Positions 15,237-24,219 are shown, counted from the stretch's first letter. The stretch: 50,428 nt of DNA from Teichococcus coralli (GCF_009829925.1 NZ_SNVJ01000001.1:397984-448411), one strand, 5' to 3'. Notes: generated by a model from the sequence alone, not told the origin. Program-made: numbers and translations.

Positions 15237-16213
15237 ACCATGCAACGCGCCGCGCCCTCCTGGGCGCCGCCGCCGCCGTGCCGGTGCTGCGCCACCACGC
15301 CTTCGCCCAGGCCGCGGCCGCCTGGCCGGACCGCCCGATCCGCCTTGTCGTGCCCTTCGGCGCCGGCACCACCACGGATGCGCTGGGCCGCATCCTGGCC
15401 GACGCGCTCGCCAAGGAGGCCGGGCAGCCCGTCGTGGTGGAGAACCGCGCCGGGGCCGGCGGCAATGTCGGCGCGCAGGCGGTCGCGCAGGCGCCGGGCG
15501 ATGGCTACACGCTGCTGCTCGGCACCAATGGCACGCACGGCATCAACAGCAGCCTGTTCCCTGAGCTGGGCTTCGATGCGGTGAAGGACTTCACCCCCAT
15601 CGCGCCCTTCGTCACGACGCCGACCGTGCTGGGCGTGCCGGTCTCGCTCAAGGCCGGCTCGGTGGCGGAGCTGATCGCCCTGGCCAGGGCGAAGCCGCTG
15701 AGCTTCGCCTCGGCGGGCAACGGCACCACCGGCCATCTCTCGCAGGCCCTGCTGAACCTGCGCGCCGGGCTGGAGACGCAGCACGTCCCCTACCGCAACG
15801 CCAGCCAGGCGATCACCGACCTGTTGGCAGGGCGGGTGGACGCGATGTTCTATCATCCGCTCGGCCTCAAGCCGCATCTGGAAGCCGGCACGCTGAAGGC
15901 CCTGGCCGTGACCTCGGCCAGGCGCGTCACCATCCTGCCTGCCGTGCCGACCATGCAGGAGGCGGGCGTGAAGGATTTCGTGGTCGAGGGGCGCTGGTCG
16001 CTCTACGGCCCGGCCGGGATGCCGGCGGAGGTCGTCGCGCGGCTGAACCGCGCCACCAACGCGCTGCTGGCCGACCCCGCGGCCCTGGCCAACCTGCGCG
16101 CGCAGGGCGTGGAGCCGGTGGGCGGCTCGCCGGAGCAGCTGGCGGCCATGACGCGGGACGAGATCGCCAAGTGGCGCCCCGTGATCGCGGCGGCTGGCAT
16201 ACGGCCCGACTAG
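15233..16213 (+). CDS. Tripartite tricarboxylate transporter-type (Bug) substrate-binding protein
   Basis: A 326-residue periplasmic receptor. An N-terminal signal with ATRRALL (twin-arginine-like) ends at AFAQA. The mature protein shows the Bug signature: AWPDRPIRLVVPFGAGTTTD, VVVENRAGAGGNVGAQAV, PDGYTLL-like GDGYTLLLGTNGTH, and HVPYRNASQAITDLLAGRVD. It binds a carboxylate in the periplasm. TctA/TctB membrane partners are absent here, as for most Bug proteins in this type of genome. The start overlaps the deacetylase stop. It may deliver the same acid that the downstream enzymes degrade. Confidence 0.93.
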   Translation: MNHATRRALLGAAAAVPVLRHHAFAQAAAAWPDRPIRLVVPFGAGTTTDALGRILADALAKEAGQPVVVENRAGAGGNVGAQAVAQAPGDGYTLLLGTNGTHGINSSLFPELGFDAVKDFTPIAPFVTTPTVLGVPVSLKAGSVAELIALARAKPLSFASAGNGTTGHLSQALLNLRAGLETQHVPYRNASQAITDLLAGRVDAMFYHPLGLKPHLEAGTLKALAVTSARRVTILPAVPTMQEAGVKDFVVEGRWSLYGPAGMPAEVVARLNRATNALLADPAALANLRAQGVEPVGGSPEQLAAMTRDEIAKWRPVIAAAGIRPD

Positions 16214-16290
16214 GGCGCCCCCGCGCCTTGCCATGACGTGCGACCGAGGATGGGCCCGCGAGAAGCCGCCCCGGATGGAGGACACAAGCA

Positions 16291-17196
16291 ATGGCTGACC
16301 TGGACCAGAACACCGTCACGGATGCCGTGATCGCGCAGATGGCCTCCACCTCCGACCCGCGCCTGCGGGAGGTGATGGAGAGCCTTGTCCGCCACCTGCA
16401 CGGCTTCGCACGCGAGGTGAAGCTGACGCCCGGCGAATGGCTCGCCGCCATCGCCTTCCTCACCCGCGTCGGCCAGGCCTGCACGCCGATCCGGCAGGAG
16501 TTCATCCTGCTCTCGGACACGCTCGGCCTCTCGCGGCTGGTGAACCTGATGGACGACAGCGCGAACCGCGTGGGCGACGCCACCGAGACCAGCCTGCTCG
16601 GCCCGTTCTACCGCGAGGCCTCACCGCGATACGGCTACGGCGAGAGCATCGCGGCTCATGCCAAGGGGCCGGAGATGGTGCTGTTCGGCCGCGTGCTGAA
16701 CGAGGCCGGCGAGGGCGTGCCAAACGCGGTCGTTGAGGTCTGGCAGACCGATGCCGACGGCGCCTACGACCTGCAGACCAACGACCCCGCCGTGATGGAC
16801 ATGCGCGGGCAGTTCCGCACCGATGCCGAGGGCCGCTACGCCATCCGCACGCTGGTCCCGCTTGGCTACTCGATTCCCATGGACGGGCCGGTGGGGGAGC
16901 TGGTGCGGCGGCAGGGCCGGCACGGCGTCCGCCCGGCGCATATCCACATGCTGATCGGCGCCGAGGGCTACCGCGAGCTGGTGACGGCCCTCTACCTCGG
17001 CGACGACGCGCACATCGATTCCGACACCGTGTTCGGCGTCTCGGAATCCCTCGTCGTTCAGCCGCAGACTGGGCTGGAGGCTTCACCCGTCCCCGAGCTT
17101 CCGAGCGTCCGCTACGATTTCCGCATCGCCCGCCGCGCCCCGCACGACACGTCCGCCCGCGTCGGCGCCGATCCCTCGAAGGTCGCGGCGGAGTAG
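16291..17196 (+). CDS. Intradiol ring-cleavage dioxygenase (catechol/hydroxyquinol 1,2-dioxygenase type)
   Basis: A 301-residue non-haem Fe(III) dioxygenase that opens a catechol-type ring between the hydroxyls. The N-terminal helical dimerisation domain (TRVGQACTPIRQEFILLSDTLG) is typical of catechol and hydroxyquinol 1,2-dioxygenases. The four Fe ligands are present: Tyr159 (DGAYD), Tyr193 (LGYSIPMDGPVG), His217 and His219 (RPAHIH). The sequence SLLGPFYREASP fits the hydroxyquinol branch. It is cytosolic. Maleylacetate reductase, the next step for hydroxyquinol, is not in the window. It lies between the Bug protein and the ABC importer, giving an uptake-and-cleavage context. Confidence 0.93.
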   Translation: MADLDQNTVTDAVIAQMASTSDPRLREVMESLVRHLHGFAREVKLTPGEWLAAIAFLTRVGQACTPIRQEFILLSDTLGLSRLVNLMDDSANRVGDATETSLLGPFYREASPRYGYGESIAAHAKGPEMVLFGRVLNEAGEGVPNAVVEVWQTDADGAYDLQTNDPAVMDMRGQFRTDAEGRYAIRTLVPLGYSIPMDGPVGELVRRQGRHGVRPAHIHMLIGAEGYRELVTALYLGDDAHIDSDTVFGVSESLVVQPQTGLEASPVPELPSVRYDFRIARRAPHDTSARVGADPSKVAAE

Positions 17197-17259
17197 CGCG
17201 CCAACCGGTACGTCACGCGCGCCACGGGCAAAGAAACCGGGCCGCAGGAGGAGGTTTCC

Positions 17260-18534
17260 ATGAAGGACTTCAGCAGGCGGGATCTCGGCCGCCTCGCCCT
17301 GGCGGCCGGAGCGATCGCCACGGTGCCGGCCAGCGCCCGCGCGCAGGCGGCACCCTCGGGACCGCCGATCCGCATCGGCTATTCCATGTCGCTCTCCGGC
17401 GGCCTGGCGGGCAACGGGCGCCCTGCCCTTCTCGCGCACCGCATCTGGGCGGAGGATGTCAACGCCAAGGGCGGGCTGCTCGGCCGCCCCGTCGAACTGG
17501 TGCACTACGACGACCAGAGCACCGGCGCACAGGTGCCGGGCATCTACACCAAGCTGATCGACGTCGATAAGGTCGATCTCGTCGTCTCCGGCTATGCCAC
17601 GGCGATCATCGCGCCGGCCATGCCGGTGGTGATGCAGCGGAACATGACCTTCGTGTCGCTCTTCGGCACCGGCGTGAACAGCGACTTCAAGTACGACCGC
17701 TACTTCTCGATCAACCCCGCCGGCTCCAACGTCAAGGAGACCTTCGCCAAGGGCTTCATGGACCTCGCCATGGCGATGGACCCGAAGCCGCGCAGCATCG
17801 CGCTGGTGAACCTCGACAGCGACTTCCACCAGCGCACCGCCGAGAGCGCGCGCTACCTCGCGAAGCAGCACGGGCTGCGCGTGGTCTATGACCGCGCCTA
17901 TCCGCCGAGCACGGTGGACTTCACGCCGATCCTGCGCTCGGTGCAGGCGGCCCGCCCGGACATCGTCTTCGTCGGCTCCTACCCGCCGGACACCGCGGGG
18001 ATGCTGCGCGCGGCGAGCGAGCTGCGGGTGAACTTCCCGATGTTCGGCGGGCCGATGATCGGGCCGCACATCACCGCGCAGAAGCTGCAGCTCGGGCCGA
18101 TCCTGAACAACCTCGTCGTCTGGGATGTCTATGCGCCCGAGCCGACGCTGCAGTTCCCGGGCACCCAGGCGCTTATCGAGCGCTACCAGCCGCTGGCCGC
18201 GAAGGAAGGCGCCGATGCGCTCGGCCACTACGTGCCGCCACTCGCCTATACGCAGATGCAGGTGCTGGAACAGGCGGTGAAGCGCGTGGGCAGCCTCGAC
18301 CAGGCGGCGCTGGCGGCCGACATGCACAAGCACCCGTTCGACACCGTCATCGGCCCGCTGAAGTTCGACGAGGTTGGCGAATGGACGGAGGAGCGCAACC
18401 TCTACACCCAGTACCAGGGCGTGGAGGGCAACGGCATCGAGCAGTTCCGCAAGGCGGGCACGCAGGTGATCCTCTACCCCTCGCGCTACAAGTCGGGCGC
18501 GTTGCGCAAGCCCTATACGGCGGGCGCGGCCTGA
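17260..18534 (+). CDS. Branched-chain amino acid/urea-type ABC transporter substrate-binding protein
   Basis: A 424-residue type I periplasmic binding protein (LivJ/Leu-Ile-Val family). The leader has a twin-arginine motif SRRDLG and ends near ARAQA. The family start IRIGYSMSLSGGLAGNGRPALLAHRIWAEDVNAKGG is clear, with VDLVVSGYATAIIAPAMPV further on. GGAGGAGG lies six bases before the ATG. This branch often binds aromatic or other carboxylates rather than leucine, so with the dioxygenase upstream an aromatic acid is plausible (inference). It leads directly into two permeases and two ATPases, a complete importer. Confidence 0.93.
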   Translation: MKDFSRRDLGRLALAAGAIATVPASARAQAAPSGPPIRIGYSMSLSGGLAGNGRPALLAHRIWAEDVNAKGGLLGRPVELVHYDDQSTGAQVPGIYTKLIDVDKVDLVVSGYATAIIAPAMPVVMQRNMTFVSLFGTGVNSDFKYDRYFSINPAGSNVKETFAKGFMDLAMAMDPKPRSIALVNLDSDFHQRTAESARYLAKQHGLRVVYDRAYPPSTVDFTPILRSVQAARPDIVFVGSYPPDTAGMLRAASELRVNFPMFGGPMIGPHITAQKLQLGPILNNLVVWDVYAPEPTLQFPGTQALIERYQPLAAKEGADALGHYVPPLAYTQMQVLEQAVKRVGSLDQAALAADMHKHPFDTVIGPLKFDEVGEWTEERNLYTQYQGVEGNGIEQFRKAGTQVILYPSRYKSGALRKPYTAGAA

Positions 18535-18580
18535 TGCGGCGCGATTCACACCGCTGGTCACCACCTCCGGCGATGGCGCT

Positions 18581-19465
18581 GTGATGGACCCGGACCTCGC
18601 CCTTCTCCTGAACGGGATCGTTTCGGGCCTGCTGCTCGGCGGCCTCTATGCCGCGGCGGCGGCCGGCCTCTCCGTCTCCTTCGGCATGCTGGACGTGGTC
18701 AACATCGCGCACCCTGCCTTCATGGTGCTGGGCGCGCTGCTCGTCGCGCTGCTCTGGAGCGCCACCGGGCTGGACCCGCTCCTGCTCTCCTTGCTGCTCA
18801 CGCCGGCCTTCTGGCTGCTGGGGGCGGCGGTCTACGGCGTCTATCACCACTTCTTCGAACGGCGCGGCGACGAGGCCATCCAGGGCCTCGCCTTCTTCTT
18901 CGGCGTGATGTTCCTGATCGAGGTCGGGCTGGTGCTGACCGTCGGTCCGGAGCAGCACTTCGCCGATGCGGCCTACGCCTCCACCACCTGGCGGCTCGGC
19001 GAGATCGACCTGCCCTTGCGCATGCTGGTTCCGGCGGTGGTGGCGCTGGCGGCGATCGGCGCGCTGGCGCTGTTCCTGCGCCGCAGCTTCGCCGGCCGCG
19101 CCATCGCCGCCGTGGCGCAGGACCGCGAGGCGCTGCGGCTGCTGGCGATCGATCCCGTGCGCATCAAGCGCCTCGCCTTCGGCATTTCCGTCGCGCTCGC
19201 GGCGCTGGCGGGCGGCGCGCTGGTGGTGGTGCAGCCGGTGGATGCCTGGTCGGGCCACATCTTCATCGGGCGCATCTTCGCGATTGTCATCATGGGCGGG
19301 CTGGCCTCGCTGGGCGGCTGCGTGCTGGCGGCGCTGGCCTTCGGCGTGGTGGAGAACGTGACGGCCACCTTCTACGGCCCCTCCTGGTCGCCCGCCGTGG
19401 CCTTCGGCTGCCTGCTGCTGGTGCTGGCGATCCGGCCGCAGGGCCTGTTCGGACGGGCGGCATGA
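18581..19465 (+). CDS. Branched-chain amino acid-type ABC transporter permease, LivH family
   Basis: A 294-residue polytopic inner-membrane protein. The N-terminus LLLNGIVSGLLLGGLYAAAAAGLSVSFGMLDVVNIAHPAF is the LivH hallmark (GxxxGxxYAL...NxAHG). Around eight hydrophobic segments follow, with AVAQDREALRLLAIDP as the ATPase-docking loop and the end LVLAIRPQGLFGRAA. The start is GTG 18581 or the ATG directly after it. The stop overlaps the LivM-type start (ATGA). Confidence 0.93.
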   Translation: MMDPDLALLLNGIVSGLLLGGLYAAAAAGLSVSFGMLDVVNIAHPAFMVLGALLVALLWSATGLDPLLLSLLLTPAFWLLGAAVYGVYHHFFERRGDEAIQGLAFFFGVMFLIEVGLVLTVGPEQHFADAAYASTTWRLGEIDLPLRMLVPAVVALAAIGALALFLRRSFAGRAIAAVAQDREALRLLAIDPVRIKRLAFGISVALAALAGGALVVVQPVDAWSGHIFIGRIFAIVIMGGLASLGGCVLAALAFGVVENVTATFYGPSWSPAVAFGCLLLVLAIRPQGLFGRAA

Positions 19466-20442
19466 GCGGCGCGACGCTCACCGCCCTGCCGGCGGCGGCG
19501 CCGCGCCGGCTCGGCCATGCCGGTTTCTGGCTGGCCACCACCGTGGTGGCGCTGCTGGTCATCCTGGCGCTGCGCGGCCTCGGCAGCGAATACGCCTATT
19601 TCGCCGCCACCTTCGTGCTGCAATACGTCGTGCTCGCCACCGCCTGGAACATCCTGGGCGGCTATGCGGGCTACGTGAACTTCGGCGCCGCCGCCTTCTT
19701 CGCCGCCGGCGCCTATACCACCGTCGCCATCGGCAAGGCGCTGGGGCTCGGGCTGCTGCCCTGCATCGGCTTCGCGGCGATCGTCGGCGGTGCGCTCGGC
19801 CTCGGCACGGGCGTGCTGACGCTGCGGCTGCGCGGCGCCTATTTCGCCATCGCCACGCTCTGCCTCGCCGTAGTGCTGCAGACGCTGGTGGTGAACTGGA
19901 GCTTTGTCGGCGGCTCGCGGGGCGCCTATGTGCTGCGCCCGCGCGAGGTGCCGCTCGGCTTCGACAGCTACAGCGGCTATCTTTGCGCCGTGGCGGTGGT
20001 GCTGGCGGCGGCTTCCGTCGCCGTCGCGCGGACCATCGAGAAATCCCGCCTCGGGCTCGGCCTTGCGGCGCTCCGCGACGACGAGGCGGCCGCGGAGGCC
20101 GCCGGCGTGCCGACGCTGCGCCTCAAGCTGGTCGCCACCACGATCAGCGGCGCCATGATGGCGGTGGCCGGCGCCCCCCTGCCCTATCTCGGCTCCTATG
20201 TGGAGCCCAACTCGGCCTTCGGACTGGCCTATGCGGTCAACGCCATCGCCATGCCGCTGATCGGCGGCACCGCCAGCTGGGCCGGGCCGCTGATCGGCGC
20301 GGTGCTGCTGGCCTCGCTGCAACAGGCTGCCACCGTGACCATCTCCTCCGCCGCCAACCTGCTGATCGTCGGTGGGGTGCTGGTTGTCTTCGTCTGCGTG
20401 GCGCCGCACGGCATCATCGGCCTGTTCCGGGGGCGGCGATGA
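19462..20442 (+). CDS. Branched-chain amino acid-type ABC transporter permease, LivM family
   Basis: A 326-residue second permease. LATAWNILGGYAGYVNFGAAAFFAAGAYT is the LivM signature (WNLxGGYAGxxSLGHAAFFGxGAY). The docking loop is LGLGLAALRDDEAAAEAAGV, and the C-terminal PLIGGTASWAGPLIGAVLL is typical. It starts by ATGA overlap with the LivH-type gene and ends by ATGA overlap with the LivG-type gene, so the membrane and ATPase subunits are coupled in translation. Confidence 0.93.
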   Translation: MSGATLTALPAAAPRRLGHAGFWLATTVVALLVILALRGLGSEYAYFAATFVLQYVVLATAWNILGGYAGYVNFGAAAFFAAGAYTTVAIGKALGLGLLPCIGFAAIVGGALGLGTGVLTLRLRGAYFAIATLCLAVVLQTLVVNWSFVGGSRGAYVLRPREVPLGFDSYSGYLCAVAVVLAAASVAVARTIEKSRLGLGLAALRDDEAAAEAAGVPTLRLKLVATTISGAMMAVAGAPLPYLGSYVEPNSAFGLAYAVNAIAMPLIGGTASWAGPLIGAVLLASLQQAATVTISSAANLLIVGGVLVVFVCVAPHGIIGLFRGRR

Positions 20443-21152
20443 ATGACATCGTGCTCCGCGCCGAGGGCGTGGGCAAGCGCTTCGGCGGCTTCACCGCCCT
20501 CTCCGGCATCGATCTGGAGGTGCGCGCGGGCGAGCGGCTCGGGCTGATCGGACCGAACGGCTCGGGCAAGAGCACTTTCACGAATTGTCTCGCCGGGGCC
20601 TTCGCAAGCCATGACGGCACCTTCACCTTCAAGGGCGAGAGGCTCGCCGGGCTGAAGCCGCATGAGCGCGCCCGGCGCGGGCTGGCGCGCACCTTCCAGC
20701 TTCCGCGCCCCTTCCGCGGCCTGACGGTGATCGAGAACATCCGCGTTCCCCTCGCCTATGCCGGACGGGAGGCGGCCACCGAGGCCCGCGCCATGGAATG
20801 CCTGGAAGCGGTGGAACTGTCCGCCAAGGCGCACCGGATGCCGAAGGAGCTGACGCAGGTCGAGCTGCGCCGGCTGGAACTCGCCCGCGCCACCGCCCTG
20901 CGCCCGGAACTGCTGATCGCCGACGAGGCCATGGCCGGGCTTTCCCATGCCGAGGTGGACCAGATCCTCGCCCTGCTCTTCCGGCTGAACGCCGGCGGCA
21001 CCACCATCATCATGATCGAGCATGTCATGCGCGCGGTGACGGAGTTCTCGCAGCGCCTCGCCGTGCTGGTCGCCGGCCGCAAGGTGGCGGACGGCGCCCC
21101 GCGCGAGGTGCTCGCCCTGCCCGAAGTGGAGGAGGCCTATCTTGGCCGCTAG
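20439..21152 (+). CDS. Branched-chain amino acid-type ABC transporter ATP-binding protein, LivG family
   Basis: A 237-residue ATPase. Walker A GPNGSGKST (about 38-46), Q-loop ARTFQLPRPF, Walker B LLIADEAMAGL and the switch His in IIMIEHVMRAV are intact. The ABC signature is unusual: ELTQVELRRLELARA stands where LSxGQxRRLEIARA is expected, so both signature glycine positions are lost. RRLELARA confirms the alignment. It begins by ATGA overlap with the LivM-type gene. The LivF-type gene starts inside its last codons. The partner ATPase has a normal signature, so the pair may be asymmetric. Confidence 0.92.
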   Translation: MNDIVLRAEGVGKRFGGFTALSGIDLEVRAGERLGLIGPNGSGKSTFTNCLAGAFASHDGTFTFKGERLAGLKPHERARRGLARTFQLPRPFRGLTVIENIRVPLAYAGREAATEARAMECLEAVELSAKAHRMPKELTQVELRRLELARATALRPELLIADEAMAGLSHAEVDQILALLFRLNAGGTTIIMIEHVMRAVTEFSQRLAVLVAGRKVADGAPREVLALPEVEEAYLGR

Positions 21153-21873
21153 CCTGCGCATCGAGGAGCTGGACGCCGGCTACGGCGCCGTGCGCGCGCT
21201 GGACGGCGTCTCGCTCGCCGTGGCGTCGGGCGAGACGGTCGCCCTGCTCGGCACCAACGGCAACGGCAAGACCACGCTGATGCGCTGCATCCTCGGCCTG
21301 CTGCGGCCGACGCGCGGTCGCATCCTCGCCACGTTCGACGGGCAGTCGGTGGACCTGGTGGGCCGCGCGCCGGAGGAGATCGTTGATCTCGGCATCGCCA
21401 TCGTGCCGGAAGGGCGCCGGCTCTTCCCGCGCCTTTCCGTGGAGGAGAACCTGCTGCTCGGCGCCTATCGTCGCAGCGCGCGCGCTGTGCTTCGGCGCAA
21501 CCTCGACTTCTGCTACGACGCCTTCCCGCGCCTGCAGGAGCGCCGCTCCCAGCCGGTGGGCAGCATGAGCGGGGGCGAGCAGCAGATGGTGGCGCTCGGC
21601 CGCGCGGTGATGTGCGCGCCGAAGATCCTGCTGGTGGACGAGCCTTCGGTCGGCCTCGCGCCGATCCTCGTCGCCCGCACCATCGAAAAGATCGGCGAGC
21701 TGAAGGAGCGGCTGGGGCTGACCGTGCTGATGGCGGAGCAGAATTTCCACCAGGCGATCCGCATCGCCGACCGGGGCTATGTGCTGGTGCACGGCAAGGT
21801 GGCCTTCCAGGGCGACTCCCCGGCGGCGCTCGGCGACAGCGAGCTGGTCCGCAAGTTCTATCTCGGCCTGTGA
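21142..21873 (+). CDS. Branched-chain amino acid-type ABC transporter ATP-binding protein, LivF family
   Basis: A 243-residue ATPase. Motifs: LDAGYGAVRALDGVSL, Walker A GTNGNGKTT, the LivF-type GIAIVPEGRRLFPRLSVEENL, signature SMSGGEQQMVALGRA, Walker B ILLVDEPSVGLAP and H-loop MAEQNFHQA. It starts with TTG at 21142, supported by GGAGG about nine bases upstream and by overlap with the end of the LivG-type gene. It completes the five-subunit importer. The next gene follows after 17 bases. Confidence 0.93.
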   Translation: MAASLRIEELDAGYGAVRALDGVSLAVASGETVALLGTNGNGKTTLMRCILGLLRPTRGRILATFDGQSVDLVGRAPEEIVDLGIAIVPEGRRLFPRLSVEENLLLGAYRRSARAVLRRNLDFCYDAFPRLQERRSQPVGSMSGGEQQMVALGRAVMCAPKILLVDEPSVGLAPILVARTIEKIGELKERLGLTVLMAEQNFHQAIRIADRGYVLVHGKVAFQGDSPAALGDSELVRKFYLGL

Positions 21874-21890
21874 CAGGGAGGCGGTGAGCG

Positions 21891-22790
21891 ATGGGCGCGC
21901 TGCAAGGCTGGAAGCTGGGCTGGATCGGGGTCGGGCGGATGGGCACCCCGCTCTGCCGGCGGTTGCTGGACGCCGGGGCGGAAGTCACCGCGACCGACAC
22001 CGACCCCGCGCGCCTCGCGAGCCTGTCCGGTGAAGGGCTGCGGCCCGCCGTCACCGCGGCGGCGCTGGCGCAGGAGGCCGAGATCATCCTCTCCATGGTG
22101 CCGAACGACGCGGCGCTGCTCGCCGCCACCCTTGGCCCGGGCGGCCTCGCGGAGGAGATCCGGCCGGGGCAGGTCTTCATCGACCTCAGCACCGTCTCTC
22201 CGGCCTGTTCCGCCCAGGTGGCCGAGGCGGTTGCGGCGCGCGGCGCGGACTACCTGCGCTGCCCCGTCTCCGGCAGCACCAGCACGGCGGCGGCGGGTGC
22301 GCTGACCCTCTTCGCCTCCGGGCCGGAGCAGGCGCTGGACCGCTGCGCGCCGCTGCTCGGGGTTCTCGGCAAGGAAACGCTGCGCTGCGGTGCCGGCGAG
22401 GAGGCGCGCACGGTCAAGCTGATGGTGAATCTCGTCGTCGCGCTCACGCCCGTCGTCATTGGCGAGGCGCTGGCCTTCGGCGGGCGCCTCGGGCTTGACT
22501 GGGAGGGAATGGTGGAGGCGCTGTCCAGGAGCGTCGTCGCCTCGCCACTGCTGGCCTACAAGGCCGCGATGCTGAAGGCGCGCGACTGGACGCCCGCCGC
22601 CGATCTCGACCTTATCGCCAAGGATCTCGACCTCGCGCTCGCCGTGGGGCAACGGGAGGGTGCGCCCATGCCGCTCGCCGCGCTCGCCCGGCAGTTCGCC
22701 GCCGCCTATCAAGCCAGCGGCGAGGGTGAGCTGGATTTCTTTCGTCTCGCCACCTGGCCCGAGCGGCTGCTCGCGCCCAATCGCCGCTGA
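21891..22790 (+). CDS. NAD(P)-dependent 3-hydroxyisobutyrate/tartronate semialdehyde dehydrogenase family protein
   Basis: A 299-residue beta-hydroxyacid dehydrogenase. The Rossmann motif GWIGVGRMGTPLCRRL (10-25) is complete, with substrate-binding DLSTVSP (98-104) and PVSGS (125-129), and the catalytic lysine K176 with N180 in ARTVKLMVNL. It oxidises or reduces a 3-hydroxy acid and its semialdehyde in the cytosol. It lies in the array after the importer and 7 bases before the NTF2-like gene, so it probably processes an intermediate of the same pathway (inference). Confidence 0.9.
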   Translation: MGALQGWKLGWIGVGRMGTPLCRRLLDAGAEVTATDTDPARLASLSGEGLRPAVTAAALAQEAEIILSMVPNDAALLAATLGPGGLAEEIRPGQVFIDLSTVSPACSAQVAEAVAARGADYLRCPVSGSTSTAAAGALTLFASGPEQALDRCAPLLGVLGKETLRCGAGEEARTVKLMVNLVVALTPVVIGEALAFGGRLGLDWEGMVEALSRSVVASPLLAYKAAMLKARDWTPAADLDLIAKDLDLALAVGQREGAPMPLAALARQFAAAYQASGEGELDFFRLATWPERLLAPNRR

Positions 22791-22797
22791 GGTGCTC

Positions 22798-23178
22798 ATG
22801 CAGGACGAGATTCGCGCCCTGGAGGCGCAACGCTACGACGCCATGCTGCGCGGCGACGTGGAGGCCCTCGCCGCGCTGCTCTCCGACCGCGCCGTCTATG
22901 CCCATTCGGACGCGACGCGCGACAGCAAGGAGGAGTATCTCGCCAGCATCGCCAACGGCGGCCTGCGCTACCTTGATGTCGGCCACGAGACCGAGACGGT
23001 GCTCGAAGCCGGGCCGGACGCCGCCGCCGCGCTCGGCCGCATGAGCGCCCGCATCATCCGCAACGGCGCGGAGAGGCGCATCGCCAGCCTCACCCTCGCC
23101 CTCTGGGCGCGGGAAGGCGGAGAATGGCGCCTCCTCGCCTACCAGCCCACCGCACTACCCCCTGCTCCGAAGGTCTGA
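22798..23178 (+). CDS. Nuclear transport factor 2 (SnoaL/DUF4440-like) family protein
   Basis: A 126-residue cone-fold protein. EIRALEAQRYDAMLRGDVEALAALLSDRAVYAHSDATRDSKEEYLASI has the helix-helix-strand start of DUF4440/SnoaL-like proteins, and the C-terminal REGGEWRLLAYQ is also typical. Such proteins are small isomerases, dehydratases or ligand-binding accessory proteins. It has no signal peptide. It sits between the dehydrogenase and the MetE-like gene with gaps of 7 and 3 bases, so it is cotranscribed. Its specific function is unknown. Confidence 0.82.
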   Translation: MQDEIRALEAQRYDAMLRGDVEALAALLSDRAVYAHSDATRDSKEEYLASIANGGLRYLDVGHETETVLEAGPDAAAALGRMSARIIRNGAERRIASLTLALWAREGGEWRLLAYQPTALPPAPKV

Positions 23179-23181
23179 CGC

Positions 23182-24216
23182 ATGACGCACACCCTCCTGC
23201 CCACCACCGTCGTCGGCAGCTATCCGCAGCCGGACTGGCTGGTGGACCGCGACGTGCTGGCCAAGAACCTGGTGCCGCGCGTGCGGATGAAGCAGATGTG
23301 GCGCATCCCCGAGGAGGTGCTGGAGCAGGCGCAGGACGACGCCACGCTGATCGCCATCCGCGACATGGAGCGCGCCGGGCTCGACATCATCACCGATGGC
23401 GAGGTGCGGCGGGAAAGCTATTCCAACCGCTTCGCCCTGGCGCTGGACGGCGTGGACGTGGACAACCCCGCCCGCACCATGGGCCGCGCCGGCAAGGAGA
23501 CGCTGGTGCCGCGCGTGATCGGCAGAATCCGCCGCAACCGGCCCGTGGAGGTGCGGGACGTGGAGTTCCTCGTCGCCAACACCGACCGGAAAACCAAGAT
23601 CACCCTGCCCGGCCCCTTCACCCTCTCGCAGCAGGCCTCGGACGAGCACTACCGGGACGAGGAAGCCATGGCGATGGACTACGCCGCCGCGGTGAACGCG
23701 GAGGCGAAGGACCTCAAGGCCGCCGGGGTGGACGTCATCCAGTTCGACGAGCCCTGGATGCAGGCGCGCCCCGAGGCCGCCGCCCGCTTCGGCGTGAAGG
23801 CGCTCAACCGCGCGCTGGAAGGGCTGACGGGCGAAACCGTCGTGCATGTCTGCTTCGGCTATGCCGCCGTGGTGAAGGACAAGCCCTCCGGCTACTCCTT
23901 CCTGCCGCAGCTCGCCGACTGCAAGGCGGGCACCATCTCCATCGAGGCGGCGCAGCCAAAGCTCGACCTCGCCGTGCTTGGCGATCTGCCGGGAAAGCGG
24001 ATCATGCTCGGGGTGATCGACCTCGGCAGCGCCGAGGTGGAGACGCCGGAGACCGTCGCGGCCCGCATCCGCGCCGGACTGAAGCGGCTCCCCGCGGGGC
24101 GGCTGGTCGTGGCACCGGATTGCGGCATGAAGTACCTGCCGCGCGCGCGCGCCTTCGGAAAGCTGCGCGCCATGGCGGAAGGCGCGGCAATCGTCCGGCG
24201 TGAACTGGAGGGCTGA
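23182..24216 (+). CDS. Cobalamin-independent methionine synthase MetE C-terminal-like methyltransferase
   Basis: A 344-residue single-domain homologue of the MetE catalytic domain. The zinc ligands are complete: H222 and C224 (HVCFGY), E255 (ISIEAAQ) and C314 (APDCGM). TVVGSYPQPDWL, DIITDGEVRRESY and IQFDEPWMQ (187-195) are family signatures. The N-terminal half of MetE is missing, as in archaeal MetE and many catabolic or corrinoid-free methyltransferases. It transfers a methyl group to or from a thiol. In this cluster it may demethylate a methylated substrate or regenerate methionine; the family alone does not decide. It is the last gene of the rightward array. Confidence 0.9.
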   Translation: MTHTLLPTTVVGSYPQPDWLVDRDVLAKNLVPRVRMKQMWRIPEEVLEQAQDDATLIAIRDMERAGLDIITDGEVRRESYSNRFALALDGVDVDNPARTMGRAGKETLVPRVIGRIRRNRPVEVRDVEFLVANTDRKTKITLPGPFTLSQQASDEHYRDEEAMAMDYAAAVNAEAKDLKAAGVDVIQFDEPWMQARPEAAARFGVKALNRALEGLTGETVVHVCFGYAAVVKDKPSGYSFLPQLADCKAGTISIEAAQPKLDLAVLGDLPGKRIMLGVIDLGSAEVETPETVAARIRAGLKRLPAGRLVVAPDCGMKYLPRARAFGKLRAMAEGAAIVRRELEG

Positions 24217-24219
24217 ACC

